Below, in pieces: positions 1-8,498 of a stretch of DNA of 64,000 nucleotides. The stretch covers positions 1-64,000 of the forward strand of contig CALKZY010000037.1 of the NCBI GenBank assembly GCA_938002965.1, given 5' to 3'. The position numbers and the translations under genes were made by a program. Below the pieces are notes generated by a model, which was not told the origin of the DNA, did no database searches, and saw nothing but the letters and a program-made list of their open reading frames with translations. Position 1 is the first letter of the stretch; every line of letters begins with the position of its first letter. This DNA comes from an uncultured Acidimicrobiales bacterium (lineage in GTDB: Bacteria > Actinomycetota > Acidimicrobiia > Acidimicrobiales > SZUA-35).

Positions 1-1175
1 TCGTCGTAGACGACCACCGGGGCCACCGGGCCGAACGTCTCCTCCCGGTATACGGTCATCTCGGGCGTTACGTTCGTCAACACGGTCGGAGCGTAGAAGA
101 AGCCTTGATCCAGCCCATTTTCGGTCAGGCGTTGACCGCCCACAGGCACTCCGGCGCCTTTGTCCCGGGCGTCGACTACCTGCGCCGCCACTTTGTCGAC
201 CGCCGCGCTGTTAACCAACGGCCCGAGCCCCACGCCTTCGTCCATTCCGTTGCCGGTTACCAGGCCCGACACCCGCTTGGTCAACATGTTGATGAAGGCG
301 TCAGCCGCGTCACGGTGCACATAGAGGCGGTTGGGGCTGATGCAGGCCTGCCCGGCGTTGAGAAACTTGAGCGCCGCTGCTCCCTTGGCAGCGTTCTCTG
401 GGTCGGCGTCGGGGAACACGATGAACGGGGCGTGCCCGCCGAGTTCCACCGATACCCGTTGCAGCGACGCGCCGGCGGCAGCGGCCAGGGTACGACCCAC
501 CGCGGTTGAGCCGGTGAAGGTCAGCTTGCGAACCCTGGTGTCGGAGGTGAACACGTCGCCGATGGGTCGGGGGTCGGCGGCGGTCACCATATTGATCACA
601 CCGGGTGGGACTCCGGCTTCGGTGAATACATCAAAGGTCGCCTTGGCGCAGAGGGGTGTCGCTTCGGCTGGCTTGAGGACCATGGTGCAGCCGGCAGCCA
701 GAGCGGGAGCCATCTTGCGAGTCAACATGGAGATCGGATAGTTCCACGGGGTTACCGCCGCCACCACGCCTATCGGCTGGCGGACGGAGAGGAACCGCTG
801 ATCCGGTCGCCCGGACGGCAGCCACTCGCCCGACAATCGGCGGGCCTCCTCGGCGAACCAACGAATGAAGTCAGCGGCGTAACCCACCTCGAATCGGGCG
901 GCCTTACGTGGTTTGCCCTGCTCGGTGGTCATAAGCTCGGCCAACTCGGTGGCTCGATCGTTCATGATCCGCCAGGCGTCCATCAAAATGTCGCCCCGCT
1001 TGAAGGCGGTGGTGGCCGCCCAGTCGGCGAAGGCGGCATCGGCAGCGGCGATGGCTGCTGTGGCGTCTTCGGCCCCGCCATCGGGCATGGAACCGATGAT
1101 CTCGCCGGTGGCAGGGTTGATGACGTCGAAGTGCTTCTGAGTCGACGCTTCGGTCCACTCACCGTTAATGAACAT
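1..1175 (-). CDS. NAD(P)-dependent aldehyde dehydrogenase, succinate-semialdehyde type (3' end cut by window edge)
   Basis: It oxidises an aldehyde to the acid in the cytoplasm, most likely succinate semialdehyde or a related semialdehyde. The 391 residues in the window run from the N-terminus through most of the enzyme; the family is about 450-480 residues. Visible motifs are the coenzyme-fold TPWNYP near residue 142, FTGSTAVGR near 220, the catalytic glutamate in VELGGHAPF (E244) and the nucleophile in GQACISPNR (C278). The ELGG(H/N)APFIVF wording is typical of GabD-like enzymes. The ATG at 1175 gives the standard MFINGEW opening. It is divergent from the zinc-ribbon gene and lies near the Rieske / GS-like pair, so a role in amine or GABA-like catabolism is possible but inferred. 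Exact substrate is unknown. Confidence 0.9.
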   Translation of the reverse strand, partial: MFINGEWTEASTQKHFDVINPATGEIIGSMPDGGAEDATAAIAAADAAFADWAATTAFKRGDILMDAWRIMNDRATELAELMTTEQGKPRKAARFEVGYAADFIRWFAEEARRLSGEWLPSGRPDQRFLSVRQPIGVVAAVTPWNYPISMLTRKMAPALAAGCTMVLKPAEATPLCAKATFDVFTEAGVPPGVINMVTAADPRPIGDVFTSDTRVRKLTFTGSTAVGRTLAAAAGASLQRVSVELGGHAPFIVFPDADPENAAKGAAALKFLNAGQACISPNRLYVHRDAADAFINMLTKRVSGLVTGNGMDEGVGLGPLVNSAAVDKVAAQVVDARDKGAGVPVGGQRLTENGLDQGFFYAPTVLTNVTPEMTVYREETFGPVAPVVVYD

Positions 1176-1275
1176 GGACGCCAAGGGTAGACGTCGTTCG
1201 AATTTTGGCGTCGAGTCAACACTGGCTGGCGCCCGGATGCGAGTGCAAGCCGCAGGAACGGTACCCTTCGGCGTA

Positions 1276-2073
1276 ATGCAGCAGTCTTGTTCCAGCTGCG
1301 GGCGACAACGTGACCCCAGCCATCGTTTCTGCCCTCATTGCGGTGCCCCGGAACGCGGTGATTCGACCCGGTCCACGGCTTCTGGCCGTTCCGCGGCCGC
1401 GTTGTCGGCTCGTAGGCGAGAGCTTGACGGTCCGGCGTTGACGGCCGTTGTCATCGGGGTGTTCGCGGGGCTTGTTGCGTCCGGTGCCGTCGTGTGGTTT
1501 TTCCTCACACAAGGAGATTCCGACGGTACACGGGGAGATTCCGACGGTACACGGCGAGATTCCGCCGATGCCATCGCCGCCAGCGAAGACGACTCGGGTC
1601 CGCAACAGACTCTTTCCGTCGGGGTCGAGTCCCAACAGGTGCTCGACACCGAATCGAGTTCAGAGCCAGCCGACGACACAACAACAACAACGATCCTGGC
1701 CGCATCCACACTTGGCGAGACCACGAACCAGGATGCCGACGGTGACATCGAAGATGGTCAAGACCTGGGGGAAGATGCCTCATGTCCGGCAACAGCCAGC
1801 GTGGACAATCGCTCCTCATCGTCGACCTCCGAATCATCGCTGGTTGAGGAGTGGAGCGGTGAGGGCATCGTCGTCAAGCTGTGTCGATCGACAGATGAAA
1901 CGCTCACGTACTACGGGAGCAGCGAACGCGGTTCGATTTACCTGGACGCTCGGCGAACATCGGGTGGATTCACCGCCCGAAACGGCGACACCTCCTACAT
2001 CCTCCGCGACGGTGTCTTGAGCGTCGGGTACCCGAGTGAGACCCTCCGGTACGAACTCGAACAAACCTCGTAG
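1276..2073 (+). CDS. Zinc-ribbon membrane protein with acidic linker
   Basis: This 265-residue protein has no recognised function. It opens with a zinc ribbon (C5, C8, C19, C22) followed by a Ser/Arg-rich stretch, one transmembrane helix at about residues 57-77, an acidic and Thr-rich linker, and a C-terminal domain of about 75 residues with two cysteines that probably lies outside the cell. The ATG at 1276 was chosen because it places the zinc ribbon at the N-terminus; an upstream ATG at 1168 would add 36 unlikely residues and overlap the divergent aldehyde dehydrogenase. A short direct repeat in the linker encodes GDSDGTR twice. The layout (cytoplasmic zinc ribbon, helix, outer domain) is common among actinobacterial envelope proteins. 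Confidence 0.75.
   Translation: MQQSCSSCGRQRDPSHRFCPHCGAPERGDSTRSTASGRSAAALSARRRELDGPALTAVVIGVFAGLVASGAVVWFFLTQGDSDGTRGDSDGTRRDSADAIAASEDDSGPQQTLSVGVESQQVLDTESSSEPADDTTTTTILAASTLGETTNQDADGDIEDGQDLGEDASCPATASVDNRSSSSTSESSLVEEWSGEGIVVKLCRSTDETLTYYGSSERGSIYLDARRTSGGFTARNGDTSYILRDGVLSVGYPSETLRYELEQTS
1518..1561. repeat. Tandem repeat, about 19-20 bp, two copies and a partial third
   Basis: The unit GGAGATTCCGACGGTACAC occurs twice in tandem, followed by a diverged third start. It lies in the linker of the zinc-ribbon protein and encodes a repeated GDSDGTR-type peptide. Confidence 0.8.
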
Positions 2074-2174
2074 CTCGACGATCGGCGTGCAATCACCTTG
2101 CGTTACCAGGTTGGTTGGCCATCCATGTGACAGCACTGGAAACGTTAACTACAGTCGGATCTCAGGCCCACACC

Positions 2175-2189
2175 GTTAGAGACCCTAAC
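2175..2189. promoter_or_regulatory. Short inverted repeat upstream of the Rieske gene
   Basis: GTTAG and CTAAC are separated by 5 bases, about 35 bases upstream of the Rieske oxygenase start. It could be an operator half-site pair, but short inverted repeats like this also occur by chance and nothing else supports the assignment. Confidence 0.25.
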
Positions 2190-2224
2190 TTTGGTTGACC
2201 TTAGGTTGGTTTGTAATCGTCGCC

Positions 2225-3607
2225 ATGTCCACCCCAGCCGAGAACGAGCTTCTCACTGAAACCGGCCCCGGAACGCCAGGTGGTCGGCTCCTGCGCTCCT
2301 ACTGGCAACCGGCGGCCTTAACTGAAGAGCTCGAAGGTGACCGGCCGGTAATTCCTGTACGCCTTCTGGGTGAGGATCTGGTCGTCTTCAAAGAACTCAA
2401 AGAAGCAGACGGGTCTTTAGCCACCTATGGGGTCCTGGCTAGGGCCTGCGCTCACCGTCGGGCCGACCTCAGCTTCGGTCGGCTTGAAGACGGCGGGCTC
2501 CGATGTCCCTTTCATGGCTGGCTCTTCGACCGTCAAGGAACCTGCCTGGAGACGCCGGCCGAGCCGGAAGGCAGCACATTCTGTACCAGGGTCAGCCAAG
2601 TCGCCTACCCGACAGTTGAGCGCAACGGAATCATCTGGACCTGGATGGGCGAAGGTGACGCACCACCCCTGCCGGGCCTTGATGCCTTTGCCGCTCCGAG
2701 CAGCCACGTCTTTTCATTCAAAGGTCTATGGGATTGCAACTGGCTTCAAGCCCACGAGGTCGGCATCGACCCGGCCCACGCCTCGTTCCTCCATCGATTT
2801 CTCGGCTCGGTGGAGGAAGAGTACGGCCTCCAGTTCCGAGCGACAGTGGCCGACACCGGAGTTCCAACCACAGTATTGATGCGCGACGTTCCCAACCCGA
2901 CGATCACCGCAGAGCCCACCTCCTACGGCTTTCGGCTGGTCGCTCTGCGCCCGTATGGGAGCGGGTCCACCGCAGGCGCGTCGACCGATTCGTTCACCCA
3001 CGTTCGCGTCACCAACTGCATTTTCCCGAATGCCATCACCATCCCGATGAGTGCTGACATCGCCATCACTCAATGGCACGTTCCCATTGATGACGAATCG
3101 TGTTATTGGTATTCGACGTTTGTCAGCTACACCGACCCGGTTGACGCCGACGTGATGCGCGCTCAACGTAGTGACACCGTTGAGCTTGTACCCGGCAACC
3201 CGAAGACCTACCGGCCCAAAACAAACCGGTCCAACAACTGGGGCTACAACGCTGCCGAGCAGCGGGACCTCACCTACACGGGGATGGGGTTCGACATCAA
3301 CGTTCACGACCAGTGGGCGGTCGAATCTCCGGGCGCCATCCACGACCGCAGCAGAGAACATCTCAGCCCCTCCGACGTCGGCATTCGACTCCAGCGCCGG
3401 ATGATGCTGGCAGCCATGGAAGCCCCATCGACCGAAACCCAAGTTGGAACGTCCGATCCGGCAGCACTGCGAGGCCCGGGGTCGGTCGACGCCGTCAGTC
3501 GCGACCCCCACCCACTACCTGCATCCACCGTTGGCGCCTGCTGGCGGTCAGCTGAAGCGAAACGCCGAGCGGCCAGTTCGTGGGCCGAGGAGCTCAGTCT
3601 CCAATGA
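2225..3607 (+). CDS. Rieske non-heme iron oxygenase, phthalate-dioxygenase-like alpha subunit
   Basis: This is an oxygenase component that would use O2 and electrons from a separate reductase to hydroxylate or demethylate an aromatic or amine-type substrate. The Rieske [2Fe-2S] ligands are C75/H77 (CAHRRADLS) and C94/H97 (CPFHGWLFD). The mononuclear iron motif is D182-x2-H185-x4-H190 in GIDPAHASFLHRF. The length of 460 residues fits single-subunit phthalate 4,5-dioxygenase-like enzymes; no beta subunit or reductase is nearby. The ATG at 2225 was preferred over an upstream ATG at 2195 that adds 10 hydrophobic residues. The gene is 96 bases upstream of a glutamine-synthetase-like gene on the same strand and probably shares a transcript, which suggests that the substrate may be an amine or a glutamylated amine (inference). 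Confidence 0.88.
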   Translation: MSTPAENELLTETGPGTPGGRLLRSYWQPAALTEELEGDRPVIPVRLLGEDLVVFKELKEADGSLATYGVLARACAHRRADLSFGRLEDGGLRCPFHGWLFDRQGTCLETPAEPEGSTFCTRVSQVAYPTVERNGIIWTWMGEGDAPPLPGLDAFAAPSSHVFSFKGLWDCNWLQAHEVGIDPAHASFLHRFLGSVEEEYGLQFRATVADTGVPTTVLMRDVPNPTITAEPTSYGFRLVALRPYGSGSTAGASTDSFTHVRVTNCIFPNAITIPMSADIAITQWHVPIDDESCYWYSTFVSYTDPVDADVMRAQRSDTVELVPGNPKTYRPKTNRSNNWGYNAAEQRDLTYTGMGFDINVHDQWAVESPGAIHDRSREHLSPSDVGIRLQRRMMLAAMEAPSTETQVGTSDPAALRGPGSVDAVSRDPHPLPASTVGACWRSAEAKRRAASSWAEELSLQ

Positions 3608-3703
3608 CTTCCGATAGTTCCATAACCAACCAACACCACCACACCCAACACCTCCGCAATAACCACCACCGCAATCACCACCACTGGGAATCGAAGGGCG
3701 CCG

Positions 3704-5209
3704 ATGACTGATTCAAACGAGACCGAAGTACCTGACATTGATCGACTGGCCGAGCGGGCCGGAATCGAAACCGACCAACGAATCGAGATGTGCAATGACG
3801 TCTTGGCCGAGATTCGGAGTCGTGAACTACACAGCGTGCGGTTGGCTTTCGTCGACGCTCACGGCCTTCTGCGGGGCAAGACGCTTCGAGCTGACCTGAT
3901 TTCCAGTGCGTTCGCCAACGGAGTTGGTATAACCGGGGCACTGCTCCTCAAAGACACAGGACAGAACAACGTCTACCCGGTCTGGGCACCCGGTGGCGGC
4001 CTAGACAAGCCGTGGCTCACCGGAGCCGGCGACATCATAATGTTGCCCGACCCTTCCACGTTCAAAGTGCTGCCGTGGCTGGACGGAACCGGGTGGCTCC
4101 TGTGCGACATCTTCAGCCCAAACGGAGAACCCATCGGCTTCTCGACCCGGCGGGTGTGCGCCGAAGCCGAACAGGCCATGATCGCCGAAGGCTACGGCTT
4201 CAAAGCCGGACTGGAGATCGAATTCCACTTGTACCGGATGGAACCGGAGTTGGTGGCCGCCGGGCGCCCGGCGAGCCGAGGCCTGGCCGACACTCACGCT
4301 GGCCGGATGTACCTGGGAGAAACCCGGTTCGACGTGGTCGAGCCGTTCATGGGCGTGTTGCGAAGAGAGCTGGCCGCCTTGGACCTGGCTCCTCGGTCGT
4401 TGGAAATCGAACTAGGCCCAAGTCAGGTCGAGTTGACGTTCTCGCCGGCATCGGGAATGCAGGTGGCCGACCAGGCGGTGTTGATCCGCTCAGCGGTTAA
4501 GCAGATTGCCCGCCGACACGGCCTGCTCGCTACGTTCATGAGCCGCCCGAACTTCCACGGGTCGTTCAGCTCGGGTTGGCACTTGCATCAGTCGGTCACC
4601 GATTTGGCAACCGGAGTCAACCTGTTCATCGATGATGGCTTGGCTGAGGTGGTCAATGAGGAGCGCGTCCCGTCCGCGTTGGAGGGGTCCAACCTGTCTC
4701 AGGCTGGCGAGTACTACTTGGCCGGGCTGCTGAGCCACGCAACCGAATCGTGTCTGTTGACCACACCGACGGTCAACGGCTACAAGCGATACCAAGCCGA
4801 TTCTCTGGCCCCCCTGCGGGTGGCGTGGGGGACTCAGCACCGGGGAGCCATGCTGCGAGTTATCGGCCATAGCGGCGACAGCGCCACTCGAATTGAGAAC
4901 CGGATCGGCGACTCAGCCGCCAACCCCTACCTGTATCTGGCCTCTCAAATGCTGGCCGGTCTTGCCGGACTCGAAGCCAAGGAACCACCTCCGCTACCCA
5001 CCACCGCGCCGTACGACGAGACCGCAGGTCCCCGTTTGCCCCGCAGTTTGGGCGAAGCCATTGACGCCTTCGATACGAGTGTCTTGTACCGGGCGACGTT
5101 TGGTACCGAGTTCGTCGAGTATCTGGTGGGACTAAAGCAGGCTGAATGGGACCGCTACCTCGGAGCTGTCACCGACTGGGAGCAGAACGAGTACTTGGAG
5201 CTGTTCTGA
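3704..5209 (+). CDS. Glutamine-synthetase-family ligase (gamma-glutamyl amide/polyamine synthetase-like)
   Basis: This 501-residue protein belongs to the class of GS-fold enzymes that join glutamate to an amine with ATP. The metal-binding glutamates are in GLEIEFHLY (E171, E173). Other GS landmarks are NFHGSFSSGWHLHQS, in place of the usual active-site loop with HxH, and the Arg/Glu-rich region with RVIG, RIENRIGD and AANPYLYLA. The N-terminal region (DAHGLLRGK) matches the beta-grasp of GlnT/PuuA-like members rather than housekeeping GlnA. Its position directly after a Rieske oxygenase recalls the gamma-glutamylanilide synthase plus dioxygenase logic of aniline degradation, but the oxygenase here is a different type. 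Housekeeping nitrogen assimilation is unlikely; the substrate is not known. Confidence 0.85.
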   Translation: MTDSNETEVPDIDRLAERAGIETDQRIEMCNDVLAEIRSRELHSVRLAFVDAHGLLRGKTLRADLISSAFANGVGITGALLLKDTGQNNVYPVWAPGGGLDKPWLTGAGDIIMLPDPSTFKVLPWLDGTGWLLCDIFSPNGEPIGFSTRRVCAEAEQAMIAEGYGFKAGLEIEFHLYRMEPELVAAGRPASRGLADTHAGRMYLGETRFDVVEPFMGVLRRELAALDLAPRSLEIELGPSQVELTFSPASGMQVADQAVLIRSAVKQIARRHGLLATFMSRPNFHGSFSSGWHLHQSVTDLATGVNLFIDDGLAEVVNEERVPSALEGSNLSQAGEYYLAGLLSHATESCLLTTPTVNGYKRYQADSLAPLRVAWGTQHRGAMLRVIGHSGDSATRIENRIGDSAANPYLYLASQMLAGLAGLEAKEPPPLPTTAPYDETAGPRLPRSLGEAIDAFDTSVLYRATFGTEFVEYLVGLKQAEWDRYLGAVTDWEQNEYLELF

Positions 5210-5238
5210 GCGCTGTGTTCTGAGCGCTGTGTTCTGAG
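5201..5238. repeat. Tandem repeat, 14-bp period, across the stop codon of the GS-like gene
   Basis: The unit CTGTGTTCTGAGCG is present in about two and a half copies; the first copy lacks two bases and contains the TGA stop codon at 5207-5209. It looks like replication-slippage duplication of the gene's 3' end. Confidence 0.8.
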
Positions 5239-5338
5239 GTAAGGGTTGGGTCAACTTTCCCTACGCTATGTTGTCGCCTGATGGACAGCCTGTAGCTTCG
5301 GAACTAGGACACTCTCGGTTGTCGGCTAGAGGTGGCAG

Positions 5339-6604
5339 GTGGCGAAGACGGCGAACGCGCCAACAGAGGACGCTCTGAGCGAAGCGATTTGGCAGAACGC
5401 CGCGTCCGGCGACGAGTGGGCCATCACCGAGCTCTACGAGCAGTTCATGCCGTCGCTGGTTGCGTTCGCTCAACGACAAAACGCTGAAGACCCGGAAGGG
5501 TCGGCCAACCTTGCCTTCTACGACGGCGTTAAGGCTCTCCCCAAGCTGCGTAGCCACAGCACACCGGTGTTCCGGGCCTATATCTATCGTGCGGTACGAA
5601 ATCGGATCGCCGGTCAGCGCCGCCGTCAAAGCCTGAACACTGTGCCTCTTTCGGCCAGCGCAGATTCGGACATCCCGGGTCAACCGGGAACGTCGCCGGA
5701 AGATCTAGTGGTCTCCAACTCCAGGTTCGATTCGCTGTTGAAGGAACTCACGCCGGCTCAACGTGCGGTGATCCATCATCGGTACTTATCGGGGCGGACC
5801 GTGGCCGAGACTGCCCGGCTGCTCGATCGTTCCCCGGCTTCGGTGCGCGGCTTGCAGGAACGAAGTCTTGCCCGACTGCGGGCGCTGGGTGTGCTGGCCG
5901 TGGCGTTGGTCGTCGGGGTCGGCCTCTACCTACTATCACAAGAGGATACGCCAATCGTCACTGACACACCGCTCAGCGAAACTCCCGTGGTTTCCACGCC
6001 TGAGTCTGACGACGACAGCGGTGCTGACAGTAGTCGCGACGACGGTGGTGAGCTCCGTGTCGAAGTAGACACTGGGGAAGGTGCCGCGGAAAGCACCGAG
6101 CAAGATACTGACGAGCTCAGTGCGGAATCGACGGTGGATGAGGACACCGCTGCGGGCGTCGGGACCGAATCGGATACAGCCACGACGTCAGTTCCGGAAC
6201 CGATCAGGTCGTCCTTGCGGCCGCTCTCCACCCCAGACATGTGTCTCGGATTCAATCAGTCGATCGGAGCCATCGAGTTGCAGGAGTGCCGCTCTTCACT
6301 CAATCAGCAATGGGAGCTGCGACCGTCAGGTGTCGACGGTCATTTTGAGTTGGTCGTGGCCAGCACAGATGGCTGTATGCACGTCGAAAACTACCTCTAC
6401 CGAGACGGCGCCAGAATTGTGGGCAGCGATTGTGGGCTGGACCAAGACAACGCCCTGTGGAGTCACGAAGCCAATGGAACGTTGGTCGCCAAGCATTCCG
6501 GCAAGTGCATCACCGTCGATGGCGGCAGTATCCATGAAGGAGCGCCGGTGAGCCATACCGGATGTGGACCCGCTGCCCATCAGATTTTCACTTTCGGCGT
6601 GTAG
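5339..6604 (+). CDS. ECF-like sigma factor fused to a membrane helix and an extracellular ricin-type lectin domain
   Basis: This 421-residue protein combines a transcription factor with a cell-surface domain. Residues 12-95 resemble sigma region 2 (EWAITELYEQF, AYIYRAVRNRIAGQRRRQS). Residues 130-183 form region 4 with a helix-turn-helix (LTPAQRAVIHHRYLSG, AETARLLDRSPASVRGLQERSLARLR). One transmembrane helix follows at about 184-200, then an acidic Ser/Thr linker to about 295, and then a beta-trefoil (ricin B-like) half from 298 to the end with QQWEL, CMHVENY and CITVDGG blocks. By known membrane topology the sigma part is inside and the lectin outside. The start is GTG at 5339, behind a weak GGTGG. 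How such a factor would reach promoters (proteolytic release, or acting at the membrane) is not shown. The next gene also has ricin-type repeats. Confidence 0.85.
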   Translation: MAKTANAPTEDALSEAIWQNAASGDEWAITELYEQFMPSLVAFAQRQNAEDPEGSANLAFYDGVKALPKLRSHSTPVFRAYIYRAVRNRIAGQRRRQSLNTVPLSASADSDIPGQPGTSPEDLVVSNSRFDSLLKELTPAQRAVIHHRYLSGRTVAETARLLDRSPASVRGLQERSLARLRALGVLAVALVVGVGLYLLSQEDTPIVTDTPLSETPVVSTPESDDDSGADSSRDDGGELRVEVDTGEGAAESTEQDTDELSAESTVDEDTAAGVGTESDTATTSVPEPIRSSLRPLSTPDMCLGFNQSIGAIELQECRSSLNQQWELRPSGVDGHFELVVASTDGCMHVENYLYRDGARIVGSDCGLDQDNALWSHEANGTLVAKHSGKCITVDGGSIHEGAPVSHTGCGPAAHQIFTFGV

Positions 6605-6686
6605 CGGGTTCCTCATCTCCAGTCTGTGATAGATATTTTCACCCAAGCAGACACGGTGCCGCATCGCGCCACAACCATGTGTGAGT

Positions 6687-8483
6687 ATGGCATCTGAGTG
6701 GGTTTTTGTTCGGGACCGTCTTCCAGCGCTGTTGGCCCTGATTCTCGGGTTCTCACTGGTTGCCACGGCCTGTGGTTCTTCGGAGCCTGATGGTGGCCAG
6801 GCCCTTATCGGCGAGCGGGAAGAAGGCCCTGACTTCGATCTGGAGTCTCTGGACGCTTCGTCGACCACTCTCGAAATCACGTCGGACAGTGAACCCCCGA
6901 TGGTCATCGAGTCGTTGACACAAGAGCCGGCGGCGACAACAACGACCCCGACGACAGCAACCACTGTCTCCCCGACAACCGCCGCGCCGACAACCGCTGC
7001 CCAGACAACGGCAACCACCGCCGCGCCGACAACGACAACGACTGCTGTTCCAACCACGGCTGCGCCGGCAACGGCAACGACTGCTGTTCCGGGAACGGCT
7101 GCTCCGACGACGCTGCGAACCACCACTGCTGTTCCGGGAACGGCTGCTCCGACGACGCTGCGACCGACGACGACCGCTGCTCCAACCACGATCAGGCCGA
7201 CCGCGCCAACCACAGCGCCGCCGGTTGTCGTCGGACAGCCCAAGAAGGTGCCCAATTACAACACGAATCTGTGCATCGGCTACGACGAAGCCGGTCTAGC
7301 CGCCGGACTTCAAGAATGTGAATCCGAGCAGGCGGCGGCAATGAGCTTTGCCCCTGTAGGGTCCGACGGGTATGGCCAGCTTCGGTTGGGTGACCGTTGC
7401 TTGACGCTCCAGAGTCCCTCGCGAGACATCGGTGTTCCCGTCGTCCTCGCAGACTGTGGCACAGAACCCGAATCACTATGGGTTCCCTCCGAGTGGATGT
7501 GGGGAGGAGCCAGCACCATGTTGCGCAACAAGCTCAGCGGCCTATGCCTTGAGGCCAACGAGTGGACCGCCGGGGCCGGGATGACCCAGATGATTTGCAA
7601 CCCTAATGATGCCCGGACACAGCTCTGGGGTGCCGAGTTCGCGGCCGGGATGATGGGTAGGGACAACACGTTGGTTGACCCGGTCGCAGCCGACCGCCAC
7701 GGCACCCTCGATTTCGACAGTTTTCATCGGGGCACCTACAAGATGGACTCGTGGTCCCACGGAGACATCGCCTTCTACGCCCCACCCGGCAAAGTGACCG
7801 ACGAGATGGCTCAACGGTGGATGGGCTGGTACGCCCATATGGACGCCCTGCACCGCCGGGTCTGGAACCAGGACAACTTCGACTCGGTATATCGGAAAGA
7901 AGATAGAAACCATGGCCGCAAGAAAGTAGTGGCCATGATCGACGACGGCGAGTGCAGCTGCGGCAGCAAGCAGCAGGCGGAGATCCTGGGCTTCACTCCT
8001 CGCATTCTCGAAGAACCAGAGGACTGGCGTCACCACTGGGTGATGTTCTATGAGATGAATCGTGGCGGCCCCACCCCGAACTTCTATGCCAGAGCCACCT
8101 GGCCCAACACTCATCAAGGTGGGCTGATCCTGCCCCACATGATGGCGGCATTGGCCTTCTACGAGCTTGGAGGACCGGCCGGACTCGAACGAGACGTGCC
8201 AGGGGCCTTCCTACTCGGTTTGACGAAATGGCGAGTCGAAGAGACCAAGCCGTTGGCCGAGCTGGAGATTCCAGCCGACATCCAAATGGGAATCCTGGTC
8301 ACGATCCTACGAGACCGCGGAACCGACACCTTCATCGAGACACTACACAACATGTCCGAGAAGCCTGAGGCCACCAGCGCCACTCAGGCGTTGTGCGACT
8401 TCCGTGATGCTGTCAATGCTTCCACCGGTAATCAGTACGACAGCCGAATGACCAACGATTGGCGCCTCCCAACGAGCTGCTAG
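6687..8483 (+). CDS. Lipoprotein with Thr-rich linker, ricin-type lectin domain and an unassigned C-terminal domain
   Basis: The N-terminus is a lipoprotein signal with lipobox VATAC (Cys29 from the ATG at 6687; a GTG at 6681 is equally possible). A Thr/Ala/Pro-rich linker of about 110 residues follows, then a beta-trefoil lectin-like region (roughly residues 190-318) with CIGYDEAG, RCLTLQS, CLEANEW and a QLW motif. The last 280 residues have no family I recognise. They are rich in aromatic residues (WMGWYAHMDALHRRVW, HHWVMFYEMNRGG, LILPHMMAALAFYELGG) and look like an extracellular enzyme. The placing of FYEMN resembles the HExxH position of metallopeptidases without the histidines, so a degenerate peptidase is only a guess. 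It follows the sigma-lectin fusion on the same strand and may be its target or partner. Confidence 0.75.
   Translation: MASEWVFVRDRLPALLALILGFSLVATACGSSEPDGGQALIGEREEGPDFDLESLDASSTTLEITSDSEPPMVIESLTQEPAATTTTPTTATTVSPTTAAPTTAAQTTATTAAPTTTTTAVPTTAAPATATTAVPGTAAPTTLRTTTAVPGTAAPTTLRPTTTAAPTTIRPTAPTTAPPVVVGQPKKVPNYNTNLCIGYDEAGLAAGLQECESEQAAAMSFAPVGSDGYGQLRLGDRCLTLQSPSRDIGVPVVLADCGTEPESLWVPSEWMWGGASTMLRNKLSGLCLEANEWTAGAGMTQMICNPNDARTQLWGAEFAAGMMGRDNTLVDPVAADRHGTLDFDSFHRGTYKMDSWSHGDIAFYAPPGKVTDEMAQRWMGWYAHMDALHRRVWNQDNFDSVYRKEDRNHGRKKVVAMIDDGECSCGSKQQAEILGFTPRILEEPEDWRHHWVMFYEMNRGGPTPNFYARATWPNTHQGGLILPHMMAALAFYELGGPAGLERDVPGAFLLGLTKWRVEETKPLAELEIPADIQMGILVTILRDRGTDTFIETLHNMSEKPEATSATQALCDFRDAVNASTGNQYDSRMTNDWRLPTSC
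7081..7164. repeat. Direct repeat with 45-bp period in the Thr-rich linker
   Basis: A block starting CTGCTGTTCCGGGAACGG recurs 45 bases later with nearly identical sequence (starts at 7081 and 7126). It encodes repeated AVPGTAAPTTLR-type linker peptides. Confidence 0.8.
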
Positions 8484-8498
8484 TCGAGGTCGGGAACG

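Noticed and set aside
2726..3511. Minus-strand frame opposite the Rieske gene
   Set aside because: The plus strand carries all Rieske and iron-site motifs; the opposite frame has none.
2225..5209. Call of the Rieske/GS-like pair as an aniline dioxygenase operon
   Set aside because: The small oxygenase subunit and reductase are missing and the oxygenase is phthalate-type.
6326..7255. Long minus-strand Val/Ala-rich frame opposite the lectin genes
   Set aside because: It is the mirror of the Thr-rich linker codons; the plus-strand genes have clear domains.
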